NCBI GenBank assembly: GCA_900079765.1
Contig: LT599017.1
Span: forward strand, 1,490,278-1,554,277
Source: an uncultured Eubacteriales bacterium
Lineage (GTDB): Bacteria > Bacillota > Clostridia > Oscillospirales > Oscillospiraceae
Reading direction: 5' to 3'
DNA: 64,000 nt
Every line of letters starts with the position of its first letter. Within the stretch, counting starts at the first letter, position 1. This document shows, in pieces, positions 44,711 to 53,500 of this stretch. The notes beneath the pieces are model-generated. The model was not told the DNA's origin. It saw nothing but the letters and a program-made list of their open reading frames with translations, and searched no databases. Made by a program: the position numbers and the translations under genes.

Positions 44711-44881
44711 ATAAAAAAGGTATATATTTCGCTGAACGAAGCCGAATGGCGGCTTTTGCTTTACGCGCTGAACAATCTCCGCAGCAGCCTGATTGCCGAG
44801 GGGCGGTATACCGATGTGGTGGACGAGGTAATGCTGAAAATTATCAACGCGCCCATTCGTATGGCAAAATCCGGGGGGTAA
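44711..44881 (+). CDS. Small ICE protein with an apparent ATA start
   Basis: The reading frame (M)KKVYISLNEAEWRLLLYALN ... AKSGG stop encodes 56 aa with natural codon use. The Shine-Dalgarno GGGAGGGA (44697-44704) is 6 nt before ATA 44711-44713, exactly where a start is expected, and no ATG, GTG or TTG is suitably placed. A consensus promoter lies just upstream. Function unknown; the helical sequence suggests a small regulatory or structural protein. It is followed by another tiny gene with 5 nt between them. Confidence 0.65.
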   Translation: MKKVYISLNEAEWRLLLYALNNLRSSLIAEGRYTDVVDEVMLKIINAPIRMAKSGG

Positions 44882-44886
44882 CAGTT

Positions 44887-45072
44887 ATGGAATCCAATAC
44901 ATTTGAAAAAGCCTTTTCCGACTTCATAGACCGCCGGGAGTATGACGAGGCGCAGAACGCTCTTTTTGAAATGGTACGCATATCGTTTCAAGCCGGGTGG
45001 AAATCCGCAGGTGGCGATCCCCCGCCATCACAGCCCGTTTTGCGACTTATCACTATAAAACCCGAAGAATAG
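44887..45072 (+). CDS. Small ICE protein of unknown function
   Basis: A 61-aa protein starting at ATG 44887, 8 nt after a GGGGGG Shine-Dalgarno that also forms the end of the preceding gene. It is acidic and helical (ESNTFEKAFSDFIDRREYDE). Not recognised. Co-transcribed with 44711-44881 and followed by a terminator. Confidence 0.65.
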   Translation: MESNTFEKAFSDFIDRREYDEAQNALFEMVRISFQAGWKSAGGDPPPSQPVLRLITIKPEE

Positions 45073-45102
45073 CCGCCAAAGACAACCGCATACATAGCAA
45101 AG

Positions 45103-45138
45103 AGCCGTTTGTTCTCCCCGAGAATGAACGGCTTTTTT
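45103..45138 (+). terminator. Terminator or attenuator before parA
   Basis: AGCCGTT and TTCTC pair with GAGAA and AACGGCT across a small symmetric internal loop, followed by six T. Confidence 0.75.
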
Positions 45139-45224
45139 GCATTTCCGGGGCTTCTGCCTCCTACATAGCCGTTTTAGGCAAATCCAAACGAAAGCGGCTT
45201 TTACTATGGAAGGAGGAACCCCGT

Positions 45225-46046
45225 ATGTCTAATTGCAAAGTCACAGCGATCTGCAACCAAAAAGGCGGCGTAACCAAGACCACTACAACGGCCAATCTCG
45301 GTATCGGCCTTGCCATGCAGGGCAAAAAGGTTTTGCTTGTGGACATTGACCCCCAAGCCGACCTGACTGCCTCTCTTGGCTGGCCGAACAGCGACGCTCT
45401 GCCCATGACCCTTGCCGACATCATGGAAAAGACGCTCCATGACGAGGATTTTGAGCATTACGGCGCAATCCTGCGGCATGACGAGGGCGTGGATTTGATT
45501 CCGTCCAGCATTGAGCTGTCGGGCATGGAAATGAGCCTCGTAAACGCCATGAGCCGCGAGTTTACCTTGCGCAACTATCTGGAGCTTATTAAGCACAATT
45601 ACGACCATGTGTTAATTGACTGCCCGCCGTCCCTGTCCATGCTGACCATCAATGCGCTGGCCGCCGCCGATAGCGTAATCGTCCCTGTTCAGGCGCAATA
45701 CCTGCCCGCAAAAGGCATGACACAGCTTATGCGGACAATCGGCAAGATTCGGAAGCAGATCAATCCCAACCTGAAGGTGGACGGCGTTTTGCTGACGCTG
45801 GCGGATATGCGCACCAATCTTGCCCGGACAACGGCTGATACCCTGCGGCAGCAGTATGGCAGTCTGCTGAAAATCTATAAGACCCAAATCCCGGTGGCAG
45901 TCAAGGCCGCTGAAATCAGCGCGGCGGGACAGAGTATTTTTGCCTATAGCAAGGGTAGCAAGGTCGCACAGGCTTACGCCGAGTTTACCAAGGAGGTGCT
46001 GGCCGATGGCGAAAGAGCTAAAGCTAAACCTGCCCCCGGCAGATGA
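45225..46046 (+). CDS. ParA-family partition ATPase
   Basis: A 273-aa protein starting at ATG 45225 (RBS AAGGAGGA). ParA/Soj-type deviant Walker A ATPase: CNQKGGVTKTTTT (about 11-23), Walker A' VDIDPQAD and Walker B VLIDCPPS. The Gly normally before the catalytic Lys (KGGVGKT) is Thr here. It overlaps ParB. In ICEs such pairs stabilise the excised circle or control transfer genes (family knowledge). Confidence 0.92.
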   Translation: MSNCKVTAICNQKGGVTKTTTTANLGIGLAMQGKKVLLVDIDPQADLTASLGWPNSDALPMTLADIMEKTLHDEDFEHYGAILRHDEGVDLIPSSIELSGMEMSLVNAMSREFTLRNYLELIKHNYDHVLIDCPPSLSMLTINALAAADSVIVPVQAQYLPAKGMTQLMRTIGKIRKQINPNLKVDGVLLTLADMRTNLARTTADTLRQQYGSLLKIYKTQIPVAVKAAEISAAGQSIFAYSKGSKVAQAYAEFTKEVLADGERAKAKPAPGR

Positions 46047-46935
46047 CCTCTTTACTACCCAGGAGGAACGGGACGACGCCAAGCTGGAACGGGTAATAGA
46101 CCTGCCTCTGAGTGAAATTCACGACTTTCCCAATCATCCGTTCAAGGTGAGAATGGATGAGGATATGGTAGAAATGGCCGAGAGCGTCAAAAAATACGGT
46201 GTCTTGGTTCCCGGCCTTGTGCGTCCCAGGGACGGCGGCTATGAAATGGTCGCGGGACATCGCCGTAAAATGGCAAGCGGGCTGGCCGAGCGCGGCACAA
46301 TGCCCTGCCTCATTCGCAATTTAACGGATGATGAAGCCGTCATTATTATGGTTGACAGCAATTTGCAGCGTGAAAAAATCCTGCCATCCGAAAAAGCCCT
46401 TGCCTACAAAATGAAGCTGGAGGCCATGAAACGGCAGGGACAGCGCACGGATTTAACTTCATCTCCAGTGGATATGAAGTTAAAGGGCAAACAATCTCTT
46501 GCTGTTATTGGCGAAACCTCCGGCGATAGCCAGGCTACCGTTCACCGCTACATTCGCTTAACAGAGCTTATCCCACAGGTGCTCGACATGGTGGACGCGG
46601 GGAAAATCGCCATGCGCCCCGCCGTGGAGCTGTCTTATCTGCCACCGGAGCAGCAGCATACCCTTTTGGAGGAAATGACCGCAGAGGAAAGAACCCCTTC
46701 CCATATTCAAGCCATGAAAATGCGGAAGTTTTCAGAGGAAGGGCGGCTTGGCGAGGATGTCATCCACTCCATCATGCAGGAGGAAAAGCCAAATCAAGTG
46801 GAGCAATTCAAAATGCCGCGCGATAAAATCAGCAAGTTTTTTCCCGTGGGGACGCCCGCGCAGAAAATTGAGGACACCATTATCAAGGCGCTGGAGCTTT
46901 GGCGGCAAAGAGAACGCAACCGTGACGCGCGATGA
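46006..46935 (+). CDS. ParB/Spo0J-family partition protein
   Basis: A 309-aa protein starting at ATG 46006 (RBS AAGGAGGTG) inside the ParA 3' end. The N-terminal ParB/sulfiredoxin-like domain has IHDFPNHPFKVRMDEDMVEM, the CTP-binding-type motif VAGHRRKMAS and NLQREKILPSEKA. A central HTH (SQATVHRYIRLTELIPQVLD) follows, then a C-terminal dimerisation region. Candidate DNA sites are the direct repeats just downstream. Confidence 0.92.
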   Translation: MAKELKLNLPPADDLFTTQEERDDAKLERVIDLPLSEIHDFPNHPFKVRMDEDMVEMAESVKKYGVLVPGLVRPRDGGYEMVAGHRRKMASGLAERGTMPCLIRNLTDDEAVIIMVDSNLQREKILPSEKALAYKMKLEAMKRQGQRTDLTSSPVDMKLKGKQSLAVIGETSGDSQATVHRYIRLTELIPQVLDMVDAGKIAMRPAVELSYLPPEQQHTLLEEMTAEERTPSHIQAMKMRKFSEEGRLGEDVIHSIMQEEKPNQVEQFKMPRDKISKFFPVGTPAQKIEDTIIKALELWRQRERNRDAR

Positions 46936-47017
46936 ACCTTTCCCGCCAAGGGGATAGTAGGTCTTTGCCCAAACTGTGGCATTGCCGCGTTCCCCCTCCC
47001 TGCACCCACCCCCTTTG

Positions 47018-47048
47018 TTAACCCACAAGTAAGAATATTAACCCACAA
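47018..47048 (+). repeat. Two direct repeats TTAACCCACAA
   Basis: Exact 11-bp copies at 47018-47028 and 47038-47048, 20 bp apart (two helical turns), between parB and the next HTH gene. Plausible binding sites for ParB or the HTH protein. Confidence 0.6.
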
Positions 47049-47087
47049 TCACCAACAGGGATAGCGGTTTGCTGTCCCTGTTTACAT

Positions 47088-47115
47088 AGAGGGCATTTGC
47101 CCTCTTGATTTTTTG
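47088..47115 (+). terminator. Attenuator-like terminator before the HTH gene
   Basis: Stem AGAGGGCA/TGCCCTCT with a TT gap, then TGATTTTTTG, ending 3 nt before the GGAGG ribosome binding site of the next gene. A second pairing, ACAGGGA/TCCCTGT, lies just upstream. Confidence 0.6.
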
Positions 47116-47131
47116 AAAGGAGGAAATACCT

Positions 47132-47395
47132 GTGAGAAAGCTGTCCAAATACAAAGTCTGCGGCGAGGTTGATTCTACTGTGACCGGCAAGCTACTTTAC
47201 CTCATTCTCGAAGAGCTTGCCGATAAAAACGGCGAAATAATTATCCCACAGAAAAAAATCAGCGCCGCGCTGCACATTTCCAAAGGCGCTGTGAGCCGTA
47301 ATCTTCGCCGTCTGCGGGAGGGCGGCTATATTGATGTGGTTGCGCAGTATCACAGCGATGGCGGCAGGGCTGCCAACAAATACCGAATCAGATAA
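47132..47395 (+). CDS. Small winged-helix DNA-binding protein
   Basis: An 87-aa protein, GTG start 8 nt after GGAGGAA. HTH: IPQKKISAALHISKGAVSRN with a wing GGYIDVVAQYHSDGG. It resembles HTH_36/MarR-like or replication-initiator-type winged helices. Probably a transcription regulator of the ICE operon that follows. Confidence 0.7.
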   Translation: MRKLSKYKVCGEVDSTVTGKLLYLILEELADKNGEIIIPQKKISAALHISKGAVSRNLRRLREGGYIDVVAQYHSDGGRAANKYRIR

Positions 47396-47410
47396 AGGAG
47401 CGTGTTTTTC

Positions 47411-48298
47411 ATGGATAACAAAAAATTTGCGGCAACACTTTACAATTTTATAAAAGAGAACGACCCGCACGGCTATTATACGAACACCCCGGCAGAGGAC
47501 GCTATTGCGGAGCTGGAAAGCTACCTTTCCGATCCGGAGATGGTCAAAGAAACCATTAAGGACATAGAGGAAATCGCGGATTCCTTTGACGACCATGAGG
47601 TTTATGTTACCGAGGTCAAGCCGCTTTTGAAAGGTTTACGAGCGGTGCAGGAAAGGCTGGAGGCCGAGCAAAGCAGGCGTATGGTGGCCGACACCGGCTA
47701 CGAGGTCAAGCAGTCCATCCGCATTGGCAATAGCGAGATTCTGATGGCCGAGAACCCCGTAGCGGAGGACGGCAGCTTCTATATGAAAGCCGAGTACACC
47801 GAAAACGGCTTGATCGGCGAATACTCCCAGATTCTTGTGGATTCCGATTATCTTGAAATCATTCGGGAATTTGCCAAGGGCCTGCACGATCAGATTGAAA
47901 AGGTCGCATCCGAAATCGGTAAAGTGGCGTATCAGCCTGAGCCGATCACCGCCAGGGAGTGCCGCCCTAACGATTACAGTCAGGGCATTGTCGGCAAGGT
48001 GGTGGTAATCAAGGCCGAGGCTCTGCGCCCGGAATACCGGCGCGGGGATATGCAGCTTGTTTTGGTAGACGGCGGCAACGGCGCAAACGCCAACCCACAT
48101 GGAAACGCCGTTTATTGTATCCACCTGAACGACGGCAGTCGTACCCGCTTTGAGAGGTATCAGGTACAGGGTGAAATAAAGGAGCTGCCTGCATGGGCGG
48201 CAGTGCGACTGGATGCCATCCGTGCCGAGCATGAGGCCGCAAAACAACCCGCCCCGCCCATCAAAGCCCGAAAACCGAAAGACAGAGAAGCGCGGTAA
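47411..48298 (+). CDS. ICE-associated protein of unknown function
   Basis: A 295-aa protein starting at ATG 47411, about 10 nt after AAAGGAG; a GTG at 47402 is too close. It is acidic, with a helical N-terminal half (YNFIKENDPHGYYTNTPAED), a beta-rich central part (ILMAENPVAEDGSFYMKAEY) and a basic, Pro-rich tail (APPIKARKPKDREAR). No catalytic motif or membrane segment. It ends 2 nt before the PAPS-reductase-like gene, so it may act with it. Confidence 0.6.
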   Translation: MDNKKFAATLYNFIKENDPHGYYTNTPAEDAIAELESYLSDPEMVKETIKDIEEIADSFDDHEVYVTEVKPLLKGLRAVQERLEAEQSRRMVADTGYEVKQSIRIGNSEILMAENPVAEDGSFYMKAEYTENGLIGEYSQILVDSDYLEIIREFAKGLHDQIEKVASEIGKVAYQPEPITARECRPNDYSQGIVGKVVVIKAEALRPEYRRGDMQLVLVDGGNGANANPHGNAVYCIHLNDGSRTRFERYQVQGEIKELPAWAAVRLDAIRAEHEAAKQPAPPIKARKPKDREAR

Positions 48299-48300
48299 TC

Positions 48301-49155
48301 ATGCTTGTAGAGGACACCCTGTTTGGCGTGGTTGACAAGGTTCAAATAGCCGTCGAGCGTATCAAAGCCTTTGAGCCGCCTGACGGCTATTTCCTTGCCT
48401 TTTCGGGCGGTAAGGACAGCCAGTGTATTTATCATCTTGCCAAGGAAGCAGGCGTAAGATTTGACGCCCATTTTCACCTGACCTCGGTTGACCCGCCGGA
48501 GGTCATTTCTTTTGTCAAAGCGCATTATCCCGAAGTAATTTTGGATCAACCGCCCGAAAGTATGTGGCGACTGATTGAGAGAAAGAAGATCCCGCCAACC
48601 CGTAAAATCCGTTACTGCTGTGGTATTTACAAGGAGCGCGGCGGCATTGGCAGAACTGTGATTACAGGTGTTCGTTGGGATGAAAGCGCACGACGCAAAA
48701 ATACCCGTGCCATGTTGGAGCTAAATGCCTATTCTACGCGAAAAATCATGCTCAATAGTGACAACGATGAAGCCCGCAGACTGGTTGAAAGCTGTCAGCT
48801 TAAAGGCAAGCACATCTTAAACCCTATTGTTGACTGGCTCACCGAGGATGTGTGGGAATACCTGAATGGCAACGGTATTCCGCATTGCTGTCTGTATGAC
48901 GAGGGCTTTCACCGCATTGGCTGCATCGGCTGTCCCATGTCCCGTGAAAAAGGGATGCTGCGGGAGTTTGAGAGATGGCCAAAATACTATGCCGCGTATC
49001 TCCGCGCTTTTGATCGTATGCTGGTTGCTCGCAGGGAATCGGGACTTGACTGTTCGTTTTGGCCGGATGCCCATGCTGTTATGGACTGGTGGATTTACGG
49101 CAGAAAAAAGATTGAGTGGGAGCCTGAGCAATATGAAATCGAGTTGTTGTTATAA
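48301..49155 (+). CDS. PAPS-reductase/DndC-like PP-loop enzyme
   Basis: A 284-aa protein. The adenylating PP-loop SGGKDS is at about residue 34, followed by the conserved FHLTSVDPPE. Cysteines in RYCCGIYKE (about 105) and GCIGCPMS (about 207) are placed like those that bind an Fe-S cluster in DndC and some PAPS-reductase-family proteins. The C-terminal FWPDAHAVMDWWI is typical of ICE-borne members. Family chemistry: ATP-dependent activation of a substrate, often with sulfur transfer; the substrate here is unknown. No dndB/D/E genes are near, but a ParB-like gene is in the same operon region, recalling IbrA/IbrB-type pairs. Confidence 0.82.
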   Translation: MLVEDTLFGVVDKVQIAVERIKAFEPPDGYFLAFSGGKDSQCIYHLAKEAGVRFDAHFHLTSVDPPEVISFVKAHYPEVILDQPPESMWRLIERKKIPPTRKIRYCCGIYKERGGIGRTVITGVRWDESARRKNTRAMLELNAYSTRKIMLNSDNDEARRLVESCQLKGKHILNPIVDWLTEDVWEYLNGNGIPHCCLYDEGFHRIGCIGCPMSREKGMLREFERWPKYYAAYLRAFDRMLVARRESGLDCSFWPDAHAVMDWWIYGRKKIEWEPEQYEIELLL

Positions 49156-49208
49156 AGACCCTGCGTATCCGTGACGGGACAAAATCAATTTTGCAAGGAG
49201 GAAACGAA

Positions 49209-50486
49209 ATGCCATATGAATTATTACCCTCAAAAGAGGATGGACTGCTGTTTTTTCGTCTGGACGGCGAAGCCGCAGAGCGTTACGGCTCCATCGGCTA
49301 CCTTCGGGCAGATTTCGGCAGGGATGGGCGCGGTTTTTGGGCTACATGGTTTGACCAGCAGCCCCATTTGAAAACGCCTGCGTTCAAGGATGAATTTGAC
49401 GAAATTATCAACTCTCTGCGCGATGGTGGGCAAAAACCGCCCTTTGCCAGCCGTGACAATTTGGCGGCGTTTTGTGCCGCGACCCCCGGCAAGGAGTTGA
49501 CCACACGGGGCAGCGGCTACATGATACAAACGCTGGACTTCTCTTATTATATCCGCTGTCTGCCTCGCCCCGGCGATTATGATATATACGCCTTTGCCTT
49601 CGACAATCGCTACCTGCTGCCCGAGCTGGCGGGTAAGCATGATTTGCCCGATGTCTGTTACAGCGTTCTGCCCTCCACCGGGGAGCTGATTTCCATATCT
49701 CGATATGAGAAGGGATACTCCCGCTGTGACGGTTCAAAGCCCAACCCGGAGGAAAACCGATTCTTCGCGGATACCTCCAATAAAATCTTCGGCATTACGC
49801 GGGCGCAGGAGGAGGCCATGCTTGCCGGGAGCATGTTCGGCTGGGATGTTCCCGCCGCAAAGCCGTGGAAATACGACAAGGATGGAAAGCCTCTGCCTCC
49901 GTCACAAAAAAAGATGGGCCGGAGCGATGAGCAGAACCCATGCCTGAAATACGGAGAAAGTGAGGAAAAGCCAATGACACAAGCAGAACGCTTTATAAAG
50001 CTGACCGCATTGACCAGGGGATCACACAACAATGACCCCTCCTCTTATCATGCGGCCTTTTATTTGCTCTCCCATGACCCGGAGGTATGCGCCGCAGCCT
50101 GCCGGTTTATCTCGGTGGACGGTATCAGCTTCACCGGGCTGAAACGGGCGATTCGTGATTTTGATGAGCGCACCCGCCAGGTGGTGGACATTGCCCACAA
50201 TCTTTTTTCATGGCGCAGCCCGTGCAAAGCCACGCCCTTTGACATCTCACGGCTCGGCTACCCTTATATGGAGCTGATCTGCAACGCCTGTTATATTGCA
50301 GCCGGGGAATTTCAGGTCATAATTGAGCCGGACAAGGCTGAAATTACGCTGGATAACAGCCATTACAAGGAGAGCAAGCGTATCTACCAGCAATTTAAGC
50401 AGATGGAGCGCGCGATAGCTGCGGATATGGCTCAGGACAGAGCCGCACTGCCAAAGTCAAAACCGCCTAAAGACTATGAACGGTAA
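49209..50486 (+). CDS. ICE protein of unknown function
   Basis: A 425-aa protein starting at ATG 49209 (RBS CAAGGAGG). Two parts are visible: residues 1-240 (beta-rich, with FFRLDGEAAERYGSIGYLRA and SYYIRCLPRPGDYDIYAFAF) and 260-425 (helical, with SYHAAFYLLSHDPEVCAAAC and YPYMELICNACYIAAGEF). A Lys/Ser linker joins them. No family is certain. It is directly upstream of the giant helicase and translationally close to it. Confidence 0.6.
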   Translation: MPYELLPSKEDGLLFFRLDGEAAERYGSIGYLRADFGRDGRGFWATWFDQQPHLKTPAFKDEFDEIINSLRDGGQKPPFASRDNLAAFCAATPGKELTTRGSGYMIQTLDFSYYIRCLPRPGDYDIYAFAFDNRYLLPELAGKHDLPDVCYSVLPSTGELISISRYEKGYSRCDGSKPNPEENRFFADTSNKIFGITRAQEEAMLAGSMFGWDVPAAKPWKYDKDGKPLPPSQKKMGRSDEQNPCLKYGESEEKPMTQAERFIKLTALTRGSHNNDPSSYHAAFYLLSHDPEVCAAACRFISVDGISFTGLKRAIRDFDERTRQVVDIAHNLFSWRSPCKATPFDISRLGYPYMELICNACYIAAGEFQVIIEPDKAEITLDNSHYKESKRIYQQFKQMERAIAADMAQDRAALPKSKPPKDYER

Positions 50487-50510
50487 GCAAACCGAGAGGA
50501 GGTGCGCCCT

Positions 50511-53500
50511 ATGGCGTCCAAATATCAGCTAATCACCGATCTTTATGAATCTACAATCCAGGCCGTCACAAATACACCCGTTGCATGGACGGCATTTCTG
50601 CGCTCGGCCTGCCGGAACTACAAATGCCGTTTTGATGAGCAAATCCTGATTTACGCCCAGCGCCCCGACGCCACAGCCGTTCTTGAAATTGAAAAGTGGA
50701 ACGAGCAGTTTGGCCGTTGGGTCAACCGGGGCGCGACGGGTATCGCCGTCTTTGACGATGAGCATGATGGTCGTTACCGCTTAAAACACTACTTCGACAT
50801 CTCCGATACTCACGAAAGCCGTTTCGCCCGGCGTGTTCCCCTATGGCAAATGGAGCCGCGCTTTGAATCCGAGGTCATTGAGAGCCTGGAAAACTCCTTC
50901 GGTGAATTAGAGGACAAAGCTACCCTTGCCGACGCCCTCATTTCTGCGGCGCGCAATGCCGTGGACGATAACCTTTCCGACTATCTGAATGAGCTTATGT
51001 ATTGCCGTGAGGACAGCTTTCTGGAAGAACTGGACGAGCTGAATATCGAGGTGGAATACCGCACAGCCCTCCAAAACAGCGTGGCATATATGCTTCTGAC
51101 CCGCTGCGGCATTGACACGGAGGATTATCTGGAGCCTCAGGACTTCCGTTATGCAGCCGACTTCAACACCCGCAGCACGGTCAACGCCCTGGGCCTTGCC
51201 ACCAGCGATATTGCGGAGCTGTGTCTGCTGGAGATTGCGGCCACGGTGCGGAATCTGCGGATTCAGGAAAGGGATGTAAATCGCACATTTGCCAAGCCGG
51301 AAGCCCCGGCGTATTCTATACCTATCAAACAAAATGACGAAAGGAGTGCTGACAATGGAACTGACCTATCGGATGGAGGGCGACTACCGCGTACCGAATC
51401 TGACCGTGCCGGAGGAATCCCCCGCAATCCTTGGCAAATACGCATTGCTCCGCAAGAAGTATCTGAAGCAGCACCGCCGCGTTCTGTACCTGAATCTCCT
51501 GACGGCGGGGACGCTGAACGCACACCTGACGGAGATCGAGCAGACGGCCACGGGCCGGATGGAGCAGCTCACCGCGCAGATGGCGGCGGCGCAGGGCGTG
51601 ACGGAGAAGCTGAAAGCCGAGAACCAAATGCAATGGATGGGGCTGATGAACAACATCCGGCACTCGGCAGAGGAATCGATTCTCAGCGACCTGATTTACA
51701 ATTAAAGCCTTTACCCACAGTATCAGACCAGCTCACGATCTTTGGTGAAGCGGAGGAACCGGCAAAAGCCGAATCCTCCGCTTTTTCCATTTCTCAGCAA
51801 ATCATCGACGAGGTGCTGACCAGCGGCGGCAACGAGCTTAACAGCCCTCTGCGTATCGTGTCCTATTTCAAAAAAGACTACCCCACCGCTGAAAATGCCG
51901 ATTTTCTGCGGCAGGAGTACGAGCGCGGCGGCAAGGGCTTCATCTTTGGCGGCAATCATGTGTCGGTTTGGTTTGATGAAAGCGGAATCCGCATCGCCAC
52001 GGGCAATACCATACTCACCCCCGTCGCCACCCTTGTCACTTATGAGCAGGCCGCCAAGCGTATCCGGGAGCTGCTGGATATGGGGCGGTATATGCCTCAA
52101 AGCGAGTTGGATAAAGCCGACAGCCTTGAGATTAAGACGCTTGCCGAACAGTTATGGTATCTGGAGCACGACCTTATGGATGGAATGGCCATCCCTGGTA
52201 TGGACAAAGAAATCTTCAAGGGCGGCTTTCCCGACAGTACGACGCGGATTGCGGAGTTTATTGCACAGCCGGGTCATCAGATAGCCATCATTGATGGACT
52301 GAAGTTTTTAGCCGCATATGAGCAGGACAACAGCGTACTTCGTTTCCGCTTTTCTGTACGCCATCTGCGCCATGCCCTGACCGGGCTTGTGGATTTACAG
52401 CGTGAACCCCTCCTCTTCACCGCCGACGAAACCGCATCCACGGCGCGGGCGGCGTTTATCACCCAGGATGAGGTGGATCAGGTTCTAATGCGCGGCGGCA
52501 ACATCTCCCACGGCAAATTCCGCATTTATTCCTACTTCCTGCAAGGCCATACCGCCAAGGAAAAAGCCGACTTTCTGAAAAAAGAGTACGGGATCGGAGG
52601 CAACAGTCGCCTTGGCTTCGATGAGTGGCATGACAGCAAGGGCATCGCGTACAGCCGCGAAAACAACCATATGCCCTATGACAAGGTGATATTGACATGG
52701 CCCAGGGTTGTCAGGCGTATTGATGAGCTGATCGCGGAAGGCCGTTATATGAGCCAGCGGGAGCTTGATCATATCCCCGAGTATGAAAAGGAAGAGCTGG
52801 CAAGAGAGGTTGTCAGCTTCTATCCTTATCAGCCGGAGGACTTGCCGCGCCCATTCCCCAACGCTGTTTCGGATTATGGGGAGCGTGTGAAAATCGTCCG
52901 TCCCCAGCTTGACCAGCCGGAGCGCGTTGCGAAAATCCTCTCTCAGATGGCGGACATCCTCGACAACACCGCCGACTTTGACCGAAACTACACATTTATG
53001 CAAGAGGCGTTCAGCCACCTGACTTCCTGGCAAAACGGCACATTTTCGCTGTTCACGCCTGTTGAACCCACAGAGCAAGCACAGGCGGCAGCATCGGCAC
53101 AGCCGGTTGCCCCCGCAACATCCCCCATCGATGAGGCCGGAGAGTACGACCTTCAGCTTGGCGCGACCGTCTACCTCGGCATTGAAGAATACGAGATCAA
53201 TGCCTTTGATGATGCCCGCGTAGAACTGCGGGATGCGGCTATGCCTTTGTTCACACGGGAACTGCCCCGCGATGAATTTGACCGCAGGCTGCGGGAGAAC
53301 CGCCTGAACGACGGGCTTATCAAAGCTAAGCCCGACCCTGTGGCGCCCTCTGCCGCAGCGGATACGCCCCGTGTCCTGTATAAAAAGTACCTGACGGAGC
53401 TGGTAGAGGAAATCGCACGGAGCGAAATATACCCGTTTCTGCGTGACCCCGATACTGAGCCTGATGAAGCCGAGGACGCTATAGGCGCGTTTGTGGACGC

